Source of the DNA: Oscillospiraceae bacterium
GTDB taxonomy: Bacteria > Bacillota > Clostridia > Oscillospirales > Ruminococcaceae
Length of the DNA stretch: 64,000 nt
Direction of reading: 5' to 3'
Assembly: GCA_022835495.1 (NCBI GenBank)
Contig: BQOK01000001.1
Span: 3,100,001 to 3,164,000, forward strand
Positions 51,182-59,512 of the stretch are shown here, one piece after another; position 1 is the first letter of the stretch, and every line of letters begins with the position of its first letter. Below the pieces are notes generated by a model. That model saw only the letters and a list, made by a program, of their open reading frames with translations, was not told the origin of the DNA and made no database searches. The translations under genes were made by a program, and so were the position numbers.

Positions 51182-51202
51182 CCTCTGCAGGGGCCGGGTC
51201 TG

Positions 51203-52000
51203 TTACAGGGTCGCGTTGAAGGCGTCCACCAGGGCGCTCCAGGTGGCGGGGCCCACCTTGCCGTCCACCTTCAGGCCATGCTGTGCCTGGAACACGCTCA
51301 CCGCGTTCTGGGTGGCCGCGCCGAACTTGCCGTCGATGGTGAGCTTGGGGATGCTCCCGCCCAGGGCCGAAAGGTAGCTCTGCACAAAGCGCACCGGGTC
51401 GCCCGAAGACCCCCGCTGCAGCACGTAGCCCGGGTAGCGCGGGTCCACGTGCACGGGCTGCCTCGAGCCGATCCCCACGATCACATCTCTCAGCTTTTCA
51501 TACGTCGCGGGGCCCATGGCCGCATCGGCGGAAAGGCCGAACTGCGCCTGGAAGCGGCGCAGCGCCTCCGCCGTGCCGGAACCGAAAATGCCGTCGTTGG
51601 AAATGGATTGGATCGCGGGGTAAAGCTGCCGCAGCAGATTCAGTTTTTGCTGCAGGCTTTTCACCACCGCGCCCCGTGTGCCCTGCCGGGTCACCATGCC
51701 CGGGTAGATTTCGCCCGCGCCGTGCAGGGCCGCGTACTGGTTGTAGGCCATGTTCCAGGTATTGGCGCCGGCAACGCCGTCCACCGAAAGGCCGGTCAGG
51801 GTCTGGAACTCGGCCACCGCCCTGGCCGTGGCGCTGCCGTACCTGCCGTCCACCGTCAGGCTGGGCAGCTGGGGCCAGCGGCTGCGCACCCCATTCAGCC
51901 AGGTTTGCAACTGCGCCACGTCCGGGCCGCTGCTGCCACTTCTCAACGCCGTGCCGTAATAAGGGGGCAAGGCGGCTGCGATTACATCAATGGTTGCCAT
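51203..52000 (-). CDS. Protein of three peptidoglycan-binding repeats
   Basis: 265 aa made of three PG_binding_1 domains, at about 20-85, 105-170 and 188-262. Each holds the family pattern of GxxGxxVxxLQ, then DGxFGxxTxxAVxxFQ, then GLxxDGxxGxxTW. No catalytic domain and no clear signal peptide are present: the N-terminus MATIDVIAAALPPYYGTAL is only mildly hydrophobic. ATG 52000 is chosen over ATG 52009, since GGAGGG is too close to the latter. Such proteins occur in spore-formers, where they may bind spore cortex or be carried by a partner; that is inference. Confidence 0.85.
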   Translation of the reverse strand: MATIDVIAAALPPYYGTALRSGSSGPDVAQLQTWLNGVRSRWPQLPSLTVDGRYGSATARAVAEFQTLTGLSVDGVAGANTWNMAYNQYAALHGAGEIYPGMVTRQGTRGAVVKSLQQKLNLLRQLYPAIQSISNDGIFGSGTAEALRRFQAQFGLSADAAMGPATYEKLRDVIVGIGSRQPVHVDPRYPGYVLQRGSSGDPVRFVQSYLSALGGSIPKLTIDGKFGAATQNAVSVFQAQHGLKVDGKVGPATWSALVDAFNATL

Positions 52001-52067
52001 AAACAGCATCCCTCCTTGCCCCCAGTGTATGCGCCGCCCGCAGGGGGGGTGAAACCCCGCCCCTCTG

Positions 52068-52076
52068 TGGTATAAT
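52068..52076 (+). promoter_or_regulatory. Extended -10 promoter of the XRE gene
   Basis: TGG directly followed by TATAAT (52068-52076), an extended -10. No clear -35. The leader to 52212 is about 130 nt. The same AT-rich spot, read on the - strand, may serve the divergent peptidoglycan-binding gene. Confidence 0.6.
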
Positions 52077-52211
52077 ATCCATAAAGCCGCCCAAATTGCC
52101 GCTCCGCAACCCAAACGGGCGGCGTTTTTCTCAAAAAGCAACCCCAAATCGGTAGCGGGCGGCGGCGTGCCCCGGTAAAATAAAGGCACAAACTACCGGG
52201 AGGAACTGGAA

Positions 52212-53189
52212 ATGGATGAAACTGCAATGGCAAATCAAAACATGGGCGGCGCGCTGGCCCGCAATCTTCAATTCCTGCGCAAACAAAAAGACCTCAGCCA
52301 GGAGGCCCTGGCCGAACAGCTGGGCGTCAGCCGGCAAAGCATCAGCAAGTGGGAGAGCGGTGCCGCCTGGCCCGAAATGAATACCCTGCTCACCCTCTGC
52401 GAAGTGTTCGGCGTCAGCCTCGACACCCTGCTGCGGGGCAGCGCCGAGCGCTCTTTCGCCGCCGATACCGCCGGCTACGACGCCCATATGGACCGCTTTG
52501 CGCGGGCCATCGCCCTGGGGGTGGCCCTGGTGCTGGCCGGCGTGGCTTTCCTGATGGCCTTTGAGGGGCTGCGCCTGTATTTTCTGTGGGACAAAGCCAT
52601 GGAAGGCGTGGGGGTGGGCGGCTTTATGCTGTTCATCCTGCTGGCGGCCGTGATCTTTATCGTGCACGGCATCCAGCACGGAAATTTCTGCAAAAAACAC
52701 CCCAAGCTGGAGCCCTTCTACACCCAGCAGCAGATCGACCGCTACGACCAAAAGTTTGTCTGGCTCATCGCCGCGCCGGTGGCGCTCATCCTGGCGGATG
52801 TGATCCTTCTGCTGGTGGTCGGCTCTCTTCTCGAAAGCCGGGGCTTCGGGCTGAGCTATTCCTGCTGGCTGCTGGCCGTGTTTTTGCTGGTCCTGGGCGG
52901 CTGCGCGGCGGTTCTGGCCTGGGCGGGCATTCAAAAATCGAAATACGACCTGGAGGCCTACAACCGCGAAAATTCCCCTACCCCCGCCGAAAAAAAGCAG
53001 GAGGCGCTCATCGGCGCGGCCTGCGGCAGCATCATGCTGGTGGCCGCCGCGCTCTACGTGGGCCTCGCCGCCATGGACGGCAGCCGTTATGCCTGGCGGG
53101 AACTCTGGTGGCTGTTCCCGGTGGGCGGCATCGCCTGCGGCGCGGCCGTGCTGGTGATCAATGCCCTGTTCCAAAACCGCCGCAAATAG
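52212..53189 (+). CDS. XRE regulator fused to a membrane domain
   Basis: 325 aa. Residues about 15-70 are an XRE helix-turn-helix (LSQEALAEQLGVSRQSISKWE). The rest holds six or so hydrophobic helices (around 97-117, 135-155, 187-208, 218-240, 270-290 and 300-316). It is thus a membrane-bound one-component regulator, a form frequent in Clostridia. The ATG at 52212 follows GGGAGGAA by 7 nt. The regulated genes and the signal are not known; no transporter is next to it. Confidence 0.85.
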   Translation: MDETAMANQNMGGALARNLQFLRKQKDLSQEALAEQLGVSRQSISKWESGAAWPEMNTLLTLCEVFGVSLDTLLRGSAERSFAADTAGYDAHMDRFARAIALGVALVLAGVAFLMAFEGLRLYFLWDKAMEGVGVGGFMLFILLAAVIFIVHGIQHGNFCKKHPKLEPFYTQQQIDRYDQKFVWLIAAPVALILADVILLLVVGSLLESRGFGLSYSCWLLAVFLLVLGGCAAVLAWAGIQKSKYDLEAYNRENSPTPAEKKQEALIGAACGSIMLVAAALYVGLAAMDGSRYAWRELWWLFPVGGIACGAAVLVINALFQNRRK

Positions 53190-53220
53190 CCGGCCGCCCA
53201 AAGCGTTTAAGCAGTCTGCC

Positions 53221-53256
53221 AACAAGCCCCGCGCCGGAATCGGCGCGGGGCTTGTT
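53221..53256. terminator. Bidirectional terminator
   Basis: A perfect 16-bp stem (53221-53236 with 53241-53256), loop GAAT, then TTT on the + strand. It separates the XRE gene (+) from spoIIR (-). Confidence 0.85.
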
Positions 53257-53271
53257 TTTGCTGTTGCCGCC

Positions 53272-53895
53272 TCAATCGGCCTGTCCGCTCACCCGCTCCC
53301 ACCATTCCAGCGCCGCAAAGCGGATCTCATAGGGGCTGCCCTCCTGAATGAGCTGCTGCTCGGCGGCGGTGGGGTAGGCCGCCTCGCCCCCGGCGGCGGG
53401 CAGGCACAAGCCGGGGTATAACACGCAGAACCAATTTTTGCCCGCGTGCGCGCCCAGCTCCACCCGCACCGCATCGTACCGGCCCGCCGGCAGGGTAAAG
53501 TCCGCGTAGCCGGTGGTGTCAAAATACATGTTGGTCACATACACCCGCACCGGCAGGCTGCTGCCCGCCTCGGCCACCGCTTTTTCCGCCGCCATCTGGA
53601 TCTGGGGCAGGCTGGCCCGGGCCACTTCCAGCGCGGCCGCCTTGTCCGCCTCGCCGCCGAACAGCCGCCCCGCCGTTTCCAGCACCGCGTCCCGCACCCG
53701 GAATTTCAGCAGCTGGTCGTCCGGCCCGTTCGAGTTCGCCTGTACGTGCAGGCGCAGGGTGTCGGCACGCACGCTGGCGGCCACGGCCGCAAAGCTGGAA
53801 AAGCGGCAGGTAAGTAACACGGCAAGCAAAAGCCCCAGGCCCACGCTGGCCTCCAGCACCGCCCGGCGCGGGGGGGCAAATTTTTTCAAAAACAT
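53272..53895 (-). CDS. spoIIR: Stage II sporulation protein R
   Basis: 207 aa. SpoIIR is made in the forespore and passes the signal that lets SpoIIGA activate sigma-E in the mother cell. A signal-anchor helix lies at about 15-32. The family core LRLHVQANSNGPDDQLLKFRVRDAV (quoted in parts: LHVQANS, KFRVRDAVL) follows, with NMYFDT and the typical GKNWFCVLYPGLCL near the end. ATG 53895 is preferred because AGAGAGGA lies 10 nt upstream; ATG 53922 is an alternative. It implies that the organism carries a sporulation programme. A forespore-type promoter is seen upstream. Confidence 0.92.
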   Translation of the reverse strand: MFLKKFAPPRRAVLEASVGLGLLLAVLLTCRFSSFAAVAASVRADTLRLHVQANSNGPDDQLLKFRVRDAVLETAGRLFGGEADKAAALEVARASLPQIQMAAEKAVAEAGSSLPVRVYVTNMYFDTTGYADFTLPAGRYDAVRVELGAHAGKNWFCVLYPGLCLPAAGGEAAYPTAAEQQLIQEGSPYEIRFAALEWWERVSGQAD

Positions 53896-53949
53896 AAAAA
53901 GCACGTCCTCTCTTTTGGTCATCCGTTGCCACTGGTAACATCTGCCAAA

Positions 53950-53979
53950 AGTATAGGCGTGCTTTTTGGGTTTTATTCA
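53950..53979 (-). promoter_or_regulatory. Possible forespore-type (sigma-F/G) promoter of spoIIR
   Basis: On the - strand: TGAATA (53979-53974), a 17-nt spacer and CTATACT (53956-53950). TGAATA is the -35 of the sigma-G/F class and its TGA is the ispE stop codon. The -10 could also be read as a sigma-A box, so the class is not certain. Confidence 0.45.
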
Positions 53980-54864
53980 GGCTTTCGTTTTTCGGGGCGG
54001 ATGGATCACCCGCGCGCCGCCCCGGTCCGGCTGCGCCAGGTATACCTGGCGGTACTCCCTCCGCAGCGCCGCGGCGGCGGCAGCGGCGGCCTGCTGCCGG
54101 TCAAACACCCCGAACACCGCCGCGCCGCTGCCGGTCATCAGGCTGGCCAGGGCGCCGTGTTCGGTGAGCAGCTTTTTGATGTGGGGCGTTTCGGCGGCGC
54201 CGCTGCACTCCTCCAGCGCGTTGCCCATGGCGCCGCACAGGGCGCGCAGATCCCCCGCCGCCACCGCCGCCTCGGCGGCGTCCGCGCTGGGGTGCGCCGT
54301 GCTGCCCACCTCATCGTAAGCGGCAAAGGCCTCCGGGGTCGAAACCCCCACGCTGGGCATCACCGCCACAAACCAGCAGTCCGGGCAGGGGGGCAGGGGC
54401 TTCAGCATGTCCCCCTTGCCCTGCACCCGGCAGGTGCCGCCCAAAAGGGCGAAGGGCACGTCCGCCCCGATCGTTGCCCCCAGCGCGCACAGCTCGCTCA
54501 TGGAAAGCCGCGCCGCGTACAGTTCGTTCAGCCCCACCAGCACGGCCGCGGCGTCGGCCGAGCCGCCCGCCATGCCCGCCCGCACCGGGGTCGCCTTATG
54601 TACTTCCATATCCGCCCCGGCCAAAAGGCCCGTGTAATGAAAAAACGCCAGCGCCGCCTTGATGGCGGTGTTTTTGTCGTTCGGGGGCACGCGGCTGCCC
54701 GGCAGCCGCAGCAAAAGCCCCTGGCTTTTGCGCAGGATCACCCGCTCGTGCAGGGTGATGGTCTGCATCAGCATATCCAGCGCGTGGTAGCCGCCCGGCA
54801 AAAGGCCGGTCACGTCCAGGGTCAGGTTCAGCTTTGCCGGGGCCAGCACCGTGACCTGCTTCAT
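53977..54864 (-). CDS. ispE: 4-diphosphocytidyl-2-C-methyl-D-erythritol kinase
   Basis: 295 aa GHMP kinase of the non-mevalonate isoprenoid pathway, which feeds undecaprenyl-phosphate and hence wall and polysaccharide synthesis. APAKLNLTLDV near the start, the GHMP phosphate loop as PVRAGMAGGSADAAA (usual form with GLGGGS) and the late MTGSGAAVFGVF are all in order. ATG 54864 is set by the family start. It follows the DUF362 gene by 10 nt. Confidence 0.95.
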   Translation of the reverse strand: MKQVTVLAPAKLNLTLDVTGLLPGGYHALDMLMQTITLHERVILRKSQGLLLRLPGSRVPPNDKNTAIKAALAFFHYTGLLAGADMEVHKATPVRAGMAGGSADAAAVLVGLNELYAARLSMSELCALGATIGADVPFALLGGTCRVQGKGDMLKPLPPCPDCWFVAVMPSVGVSTPEAFAAYDEVGSTAHPSADAAEAAVAAGDLRALCGAMGNALEECSGAAETPHIKKLLTEHGALASLMTGSGAAVFGVFDRQQAAAAAAAALRREYRQVYLAQPDRGGARVIHPPRKTKA

Positions 54865-54874
54865 GCAAAACACC

Positions 54875-56026
54875 TCACAGTTTTTGAAAGATGAAAAAGC
54901 GCTTGGTGCCAATGGCCCCCACCGGGCAGATCTCGTGGCAGCAAAAGCACCGGATGCACCGCTTGGGCAGGATCCGCGCCCTGCCCTCCTCCAGCCGGAC
55001 GGTCTTCTGCGGGCAAATCGTGGCGCACTGGCCGCAGCCGATGCAGCCCGCTCTGTCGATCACCGGGCGGGGCGCGATGGCCCGCTGCACCGCAGGCACC
55101 GCCCAGCGGATGGGCCGGGGCGCGTTGTCCGCAAAATCCACGCTGCCCCAGCTGGAGGGCAGCTTAAACCCGTCGATCGGCGCAAACAGCTCTGCCTCGC
55201 CCGCCGCCTTGGCCGGGTCGAACCGCTCCGCGCACAGGCCCCGCCGCATGGCGGCGGAAAGATAGGGCACCTGGGCCGGCTGCAGCCCCACCATGGCGCA
55301 CAGGGCAAGATCCATCTGCAAAAGGTCCCCGGCCGCCGCCACAAACCCCACCGGGCGCGGCGTGCCGCCGCTGGGCCCGTCGCCCTCGTGGGCCACCACC
55401 GCGTCCAGCACCGCAAAGGCTGGCTTCACGGTTTCCAGAAGATCCACCAGCATCTCGCCAAAGCGCTCTTTCTCCGGCAGGCGCATGTGCCACTCGGCCT
55501 TCTGCAGGCCGGGGATGCACCCGAACAAATTTTTTGTGGCGGCCGAAAGGCCGGTCATCATGTGGGTCTTGAGCTTGGGCAGGTCGATCAGCACGTCCGC
55601 CTCCAGCACCGGGCGCAGCAGGGTGAATTCCTTGGCCGCGGCTCCCCCGGCGGCGGGCGCCGCAGCGCTCTCGCAGGCGGTGTACAGGGGCACCTGTTCC
55701 TCCTGGCATACCGCCGCCAGGCCGCTAACCTTATAAATGCTTTTCACCAGGGCCGGGGTGTAAGGCCCTCCGGGCGAGTCGGCCACCAGCAGATCGTCCG
55801 CCCCCCGGCGCTTCACCGCCCGGATCACCGCCCGCAGCACCTCCGGGTGGGTGGTCACGGCCTTGTCCGGGCCGTGCTTTGCCAAAAGGTTCGGCTTCAG
55901 CAGCACCTTTTGGCCCGGCCCAATGGCCGCGGCGGCGGGCAGCTGGCAAAACAGCCGCTCCACCGCCGCTTCCACCGCCGCCGGGTCATAGCTGCCGGCG
56001 GCGGCAAAATACACCTTGTCATCCAT
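54875..56026 (-). CDS. DUF362 protein with a two-cluster ferredoxin domain
   Basis: 383 aa. Residues about 1-300 are the DUF362 domain (VLLKPNLLAKHGPDKAVTTHPEV in parts: VLLKPNLL, TTHPEV; LPKLKTHMMTGLS; KNLFG). Two [4Fe-4S] motifs follow: CIGCGQCATICP and CIRCFCCHEICP near 320-372. It is likely an iron-sulfur electron-transfer protein of unknown partner. Start ATG 56026 lies within the last codons of the aminotransferase gene (8-nt overlap), so the two proteins are made together and may share a pathway. Confidence 0.88.
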   Translation of the reverse strand: MDDKVYFAAAGSYDPAAVEAAVERLFCQLPAAAAIGPGQKVLLKPNLLAKHGPDKAVTTHPEVLRAVIRAVKRRGADDLLVADSPGGPYTPALVKSIYKVSGLAAVCQEEQVPLYTACESAAAPAAGGAAAKEFTLLRPVLEADVLIDLPKLKTHMMTGLSAATKNLFGCIPGLQKAEWHMRLPEKERFGEMLVDLLETVKPAFAVLDAVVAHEGDGPSGGTPRPVGFVAAAGDLLQMDLALCAMVGLQPAQVPYLSAAMRRGLCAERFDPAKAAGEAELFAPIDGFKLPSSWGSVDFADNAPRPIRWAVPAVQRAIAPRPVIDRAGCIGCGQCATICPQKTVRLEEGRARILPKRCIRCFCCHEICPVGAIGTKRFFIFQKL

Positions 56027-57206
56027 GGGCGGCGCCTGCCTCCCGCTCCTGCAAAAACGCCTGGATGCGGTCCAGCGCCTCGGTCAAATGGTTCACCGAA
56101 TAGGCGTAGCTGATGCGCACAAACCCCTCGCCCGAATCGCCAAAGGCGGTGCCGGGCACCACCGCCACCTTCTGGGCGTACAGCAGCGCCTCGCAGAAGG
56201 CCTCGCTGGAAAGGCCGGTCGCCTGCACGCTGGGGAACACGTAAAACGCCCCCTTGGGCTCAAAGCAGGCAAGGCCCATTTCGTTCAGCCGTTTCACCAG
56301 CAGGCGGCGGCGCATGTCGTACTCGCGGCGCATGCGCTCGATCTCGTCGTCGCACTCCCGCATGGCCACCACCGCCGCGTACTGGCTGGTGGTGGGCGCG
56401 CACATGATGCAGTTCTGGTGCAGCTTTGTCATCACGCTGATGAGGGGCGCCGGGCCGCAGGCATAGCCCAGCCGCCAGCCGGTCATGGCAAACGCCTTGG
56501 AAAAGCCGTTCACCACCACCGTGCGCTCGGCCATGCCCGGCAGGCTGGCAATGCTCACGTGGCGCTTGTCGCCGTAGGTCAGCTCTGCGTAGATCTCGTC
56601 CGCCAGCACCACGATATCCGTGCCCCGCAGCACCTGGGCGATCTCCTCCAGATGCTCCTTTTCCATCACCGCGCCGGTGGGGTTGCAGGGGAAGGGCAGC
56701 ACCAGCAGCTTTGTGCGGGGGGTAATGGCCGCTTTCAGCTCGGCCGCGGTCAGCCGGAACTCGTTCTCGGCCTTCAGGGGCACCGGCACCGGCACGCCGC
56801 CGGTCAAGGTGGTAATGGGCTGGTAGCACACAAAACAGGGCTCGGGAATGATCACCTCGTCGCCGGGGGCCACCAGGCTGCGGATGCACATGTCAATGGC
56901 CTCGCTGCCGCCCACCGTCACCAGCACCTCTTTCAGCGGCTCGTAGCAAAGGCCGAACCGGCGCTGCATGTAGGCCGCGATCTCCTGCCGCAGCTCTTTC
57001 AGGCCCGCGTTGGCGGTGTAGGTGGTCTTTCCCTTTTCCAGGCTGCGGATGCCCGCGTCCCGGATGCGCCAGGGGGTTTTGAAGTCCGGCTCGCCCACGC
57101 CCAAGCTGATGCAGCCCTCCAGCTCGGCGGCAATGTCAAAAAATTTGCGGATGCCCGAGGGCCGCATGGCCGCGGCAGCAGGGGCAACAATGCGCTCGTA
57201 TTCCAT
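56019..57206 (-). CDS. Class I/II PLP-dependent aminotransferase
   Basis: 395 aa. PLP residues are visible: N175 (NPTG), D203 (ADEIY), and the Schiff-base K237 in NGFSKAFAMTGWRLGY. Length and pattern match the aspartate/aromatic-type fold-I group. ATG 57206 shares its A with the stop of the lrp gene, and a GTG at 57221 lacks room for the Shine-Dalgarno. The regulator gene directly upstream suggests amino-acid control. The substrate cannot be named. Confidence 0.92.
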   Translation of the reverse strand: MEYERIVAPAAAAMRPSGIRKFFDIAAELEGCISLGVGEPDFKTPWRIRDAGIRSLEKGKTTYTANAGLKELRQEIAAYMQRRFGLCYEPLKEVLVTVGGSEAIDMCIRSLVAPGDEVIIPEPCFVCYQPITTLTGGVPVPVPLKAENEFRLTAAELKAAITPRTKLLVLPFPCNPTGAVMEKEHLEEIAQVLRGTDIVVLADEIYAELTYGDKRHVSIASLPGMAERTVVVNGFSKAFAMTGWRLGYACGPAPLISVMTKLHQNCIMCAPTTSQYAAVVAMRECDDEIERMRREYDMRRRLLVKRLNEMGLACFEPKGAFYVFPSVQATGLSSEAFCEALLYAQKVAVVPGTAFGDSGEGFVRISYAYSVNHLTEALDRIQAFLQEREAGAAHG

Positions 57207-57685
57207 CACTGTGTGGCCCACTCCCTCTCATCCGGCTCCTCGCCGCCATACACGACGCCGTCCTTTTTATAGGTGCGCAGCACAAAGTGGGTCGCTGTCG
57301 AAAGCACATCGTCCAGCGGCGAAAGGCGCTTTGCCACAAACAGCGCGATCTCCTGGAAGCTGTGCCCGTTCACGATCAGCTGCAGGTCATACGCGCCGCT
57401 CATCAGCAGCACGCTCTGCACCTCTTCAAAACCCGCCACGGCCGCGGCGATCTCGTCGAACCCCATGCTCTTTTTGGGCCGCACCCGCAGCTCAATCACG
57501 GCCTGCACCAGGTCGGCCCCGGCCTTCTCCCAGTCCACCAGGGCCCTGTAGCCCCGGATCACGCCCTCCCGGGCATAGGCGTCCATCTGTGCGGCGGCCT
57601 CGGCGGGGGCGATATCCAGCATCGCGGCCAAGTCCTCCACCGGCAGGCGCGCGTTCTCTTCCAGCAGCTTGAGCAAACGTTCCAT
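57206..57685 (-). CDS. Lrp/AsnC-family regulator
   Basis: 159 aa. An N-terminal winged HTH (LLKLLEENARLPVEDLAAML) and a C-terminal RAM/ACT-like ligand domain (RVRPKKSMGFDEIA, SGAYDLQLIVNG) give the Lrp pattern. ATG 57685 follows AGAGGGA by 7 nt; an upstream in-frame start would add 21 residues without family likeness. It is first in the lrp-aminotransferase-DUF362-ispE run and probably senses the amino acid that the transaminase uses. Confidence 0.9.
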   Translation of the reverse strand: MERLLKLLEENARLPVEDLAAMLDIAPAEAAAQMDAYAREGVIRGYRALVDWEKAGADLVQAVIELRVRPKKSMGFDEIAAAVAGFEEVQSVLLMSGAYDLQLIVNGHSFQEIALFVAKRLSPLDDVLSTATHFVLRTYKKDGVVYGGEEPDEREWATQ

Positions 57686-57797
57686 AAAGCATCCCTCTTC
57701 ATCTGTGTGTTTGTGCCGGGCATGCCCGGCGCTGTAAAAGGCTTTCATCCATTATAAAAAAAAATGCGGGCAAAGTAAACAAAATACAGGCAAAATC

Positions 57798-57806
57798 TGT
57801 TATAAT
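57798..57806 (+). promoter_or_regulatory. Extended -10 promoter of the ACT/UPF0210 genes
   Basis: TGT directly before a perfect TATAAT (57801-57806), 38 nt before the ATG at 57844. The -35 is poor. The gap 57686-57797 is AT-rich. Confidence 0.68.
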
Positions 57807-57843
57807 GGCTCTAGTTTACTATGGGAAAGCGAGGAACTGTTTT

Positions 57844-58113
57844 ATGCGAGCTGTCATCACCGTGGTCGGGAAGGACACCGTTGGCGTGGTGGCCGGCGTG
57901 AGCCGGGTCTGCGCCGAGCTGAACATCAACATCCAGGATGTGAGCCAAAGCATCATGCAGGATATGTTCTGCATGATCATGCTGGTGGACCTGTCCGGCT
58001 GTGCCGAACCGGCCCAGACCGTGCGCACCAGGCTGGACGAAATTGCCGCCCAGATGAAGATGGAGCTGCACCTCACCCGCGAAGAAGTATTCGACGCGAT
58101 GCATCATATTTAA
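57844..58113 (+). CDS. ACT-domain protein (UPF0237 type)
   Basis: 89 aa, a single ACT domain starting [20 protein letters not shown], with the [25 protein letters not shown] strand-helix-strand (quoted in parts). ACT domains bind amino acids. GAGGAA precedes the ATG at 57844. The pairing with the next gene, 13 nt downstream, is conserved in Clostridia and other Firmicutes. A regulator of that protein is the likely role. Confidence 0.92.
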   Translation: MRAVITVVGKDTVGVVAGVSRVCAELNINIQDVSQSIMQDMFCMIMLVDLSGCAEPAQTVRTRLDEIAAQMKMELHLTREEVFDAMHHI

Positions 58114-58126
58114 GGGGGCAGGCCGC

Positions 58127-59494
58127 ATGAGCATGATCAACACCCACGACATCATGGAAACCATCAACATGATGAACAGCGAAAGCCTGGACGTGCGCAC
58201 CGTCACCATGGGCATCAGCCTGCTGGACTGCGCCGATCCCGACCCCGCCAAAGCCTGCGAAAAAATTTATAACAAGATCACCTCCCGGGCCGCCCGCCTG
58301 GTGCCGGTGGTGGAAACAATCAGCACCGATTACGGGGTACCCATCATCAACAAGCGCATCAGCGTCACCCCCATCGCCATGCTGCTGGCCTCGGCCCCCT
58401 GCGCCGACCCGGTGCAGTACGCCAAAGCCCTGGACGCTGCGGCCAAGGCCGTGGGCGTCAACTTCATCGGCGGCTTCGGCGCGCTGGTGCACAAGGGCTT
58501 TTCCGCGGGCGACGAGCGCCTCATCGACGCCATCCCCCGCGCTTTGGCCGAAACCGATGTGGTGTGCAGCAGCGTGAACATCGGCTCCACCAAGACCGGC
58601 ATCAACATGGACGCCGTGGCCCGCATGGGCGAAGTGGTGCGCGCCGCGGCCGAGGCCACGGCCCACAACCAGTGCATGGGCGCCGCAAAACTGGTGGTGT
58701 TCTGCAACGCGCCCGAGGACAATCCCTTCATGGCGGGCGCTTTCCACGGCCCGGGCGAACCGGACTGTGTGGTGCATGTGGGCGTTTCCGGCCCGGGCGC
58801 GGTGCGCGCGGCGCTGGCAAAGCTGCCCAAGGACGCGCCTCTGGACCAGGTGGCCGAACTGGTCAAGCGCACCGCCTTCAAGATCACCCGCATGGGCCAG
58901 CTGGTGGGCAACCTGGCCGCCAAAGAGCTGGGCGTGCCCTTCGGCATCGTGGACCTCTCGCTTGCGCCCACCCCCGCCATCGGCGACAGCGTGGCCAACA
59001 TCCTGGAAGAAATGGGCCTCGAAAGCTGCGGCTGCTGCGGCACCACCGCGGCGCTGGCCCTGCTGAACGACGCGGTCAAAAAGGGCGGCGTCATGGCCTC
59101 GAACCACGTGGGCGGCCTCTCGGGCGCCTTCATCCCGGTCAGCGAGGACGACGGCATGATCCAGGCCGCCCGCTGCGGCAGCCTCACCCTGGAAAAGCTC
59201 GAGGCCATGACCGCGGTGTGCAGCGTTGGCATCGACATGGTGGTCATCCCCGGCGACACCCCGGCCCAGGTCATCAGCGCCCTCATTGCCGACGAAGCGG
59301 CCATCGGCATGGTCAACTCCAAGACCACCGCCGTGCGGGTCATCCCCGCCATCGGCCGCAAGGCGGGCGAAGAGCTGGACTTTGGGGGCCTTTTGGGCTA
59401 CGCGCCCATCATGCCCATCAGCACCTACAGCCCCTCGGTCTTCATCCGGCGGGGCGGGCGCATCCCCGCCCCCCTGCAGGCGCTGAAAAACTAA
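58127..59494 (+). CDS. UPF0210/DUF711 family protein
   Basis: 455 aa, starting [17 protein letters not shown] and matching the UPF0210 length. Conserved stretches include [21 protein letters not shown] and [15 protein letters not shown]. Members resemble glycyl-radical (PFL-like) fold enzymes but no glycine-radical loop is visible, and no function has been proved to my knowledge. AAGGGGGCAGG precedes the ATG. It stands between the ACT-domain gene and a YheO-type regulator. Confidence 0.9.
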   Translation: MSMINTHDIMETINMMNSESLDVRTVTMGISLLDCADPDPAKACEKIYNKITSRAARLVPVVETISTDYGVPIINKRISVTPIAMLLASAPCADPVQYAKALDAAAKAVGVNFIGGFGALVHKGFSAGDERLIDAIPRALAETDVVCSSVNIGSTKTGINMDAVARMGEVVRAAAEATAHNQCMGAAKLVVFCNAPEDNPFMAGAFHGPGEPDCVVHVGVSGPGAVRAALAKLPKDAPLDQVAELVKRTAFKITRMGQLVGNLAAKELGVPFGIVDLSLAPTPAIGDSVANILEEMGLESCGCCGTTAALALLNDAVKKGGVMASNHVGGLSGAFIPVSEDDGMIQAARCGSLTLEKLEAMTAVCSVGIDMVVIPGDTPAQVISALIADEAAIGMVNSKTTAVRVIPAIGRKAGEELDFGGLLGYAPIMPISTYSPSVFIRRGGRIPAPLQALKN

Positions 59495-59512
59495 CAAGGC
59501 GAGGTGCGTTTT

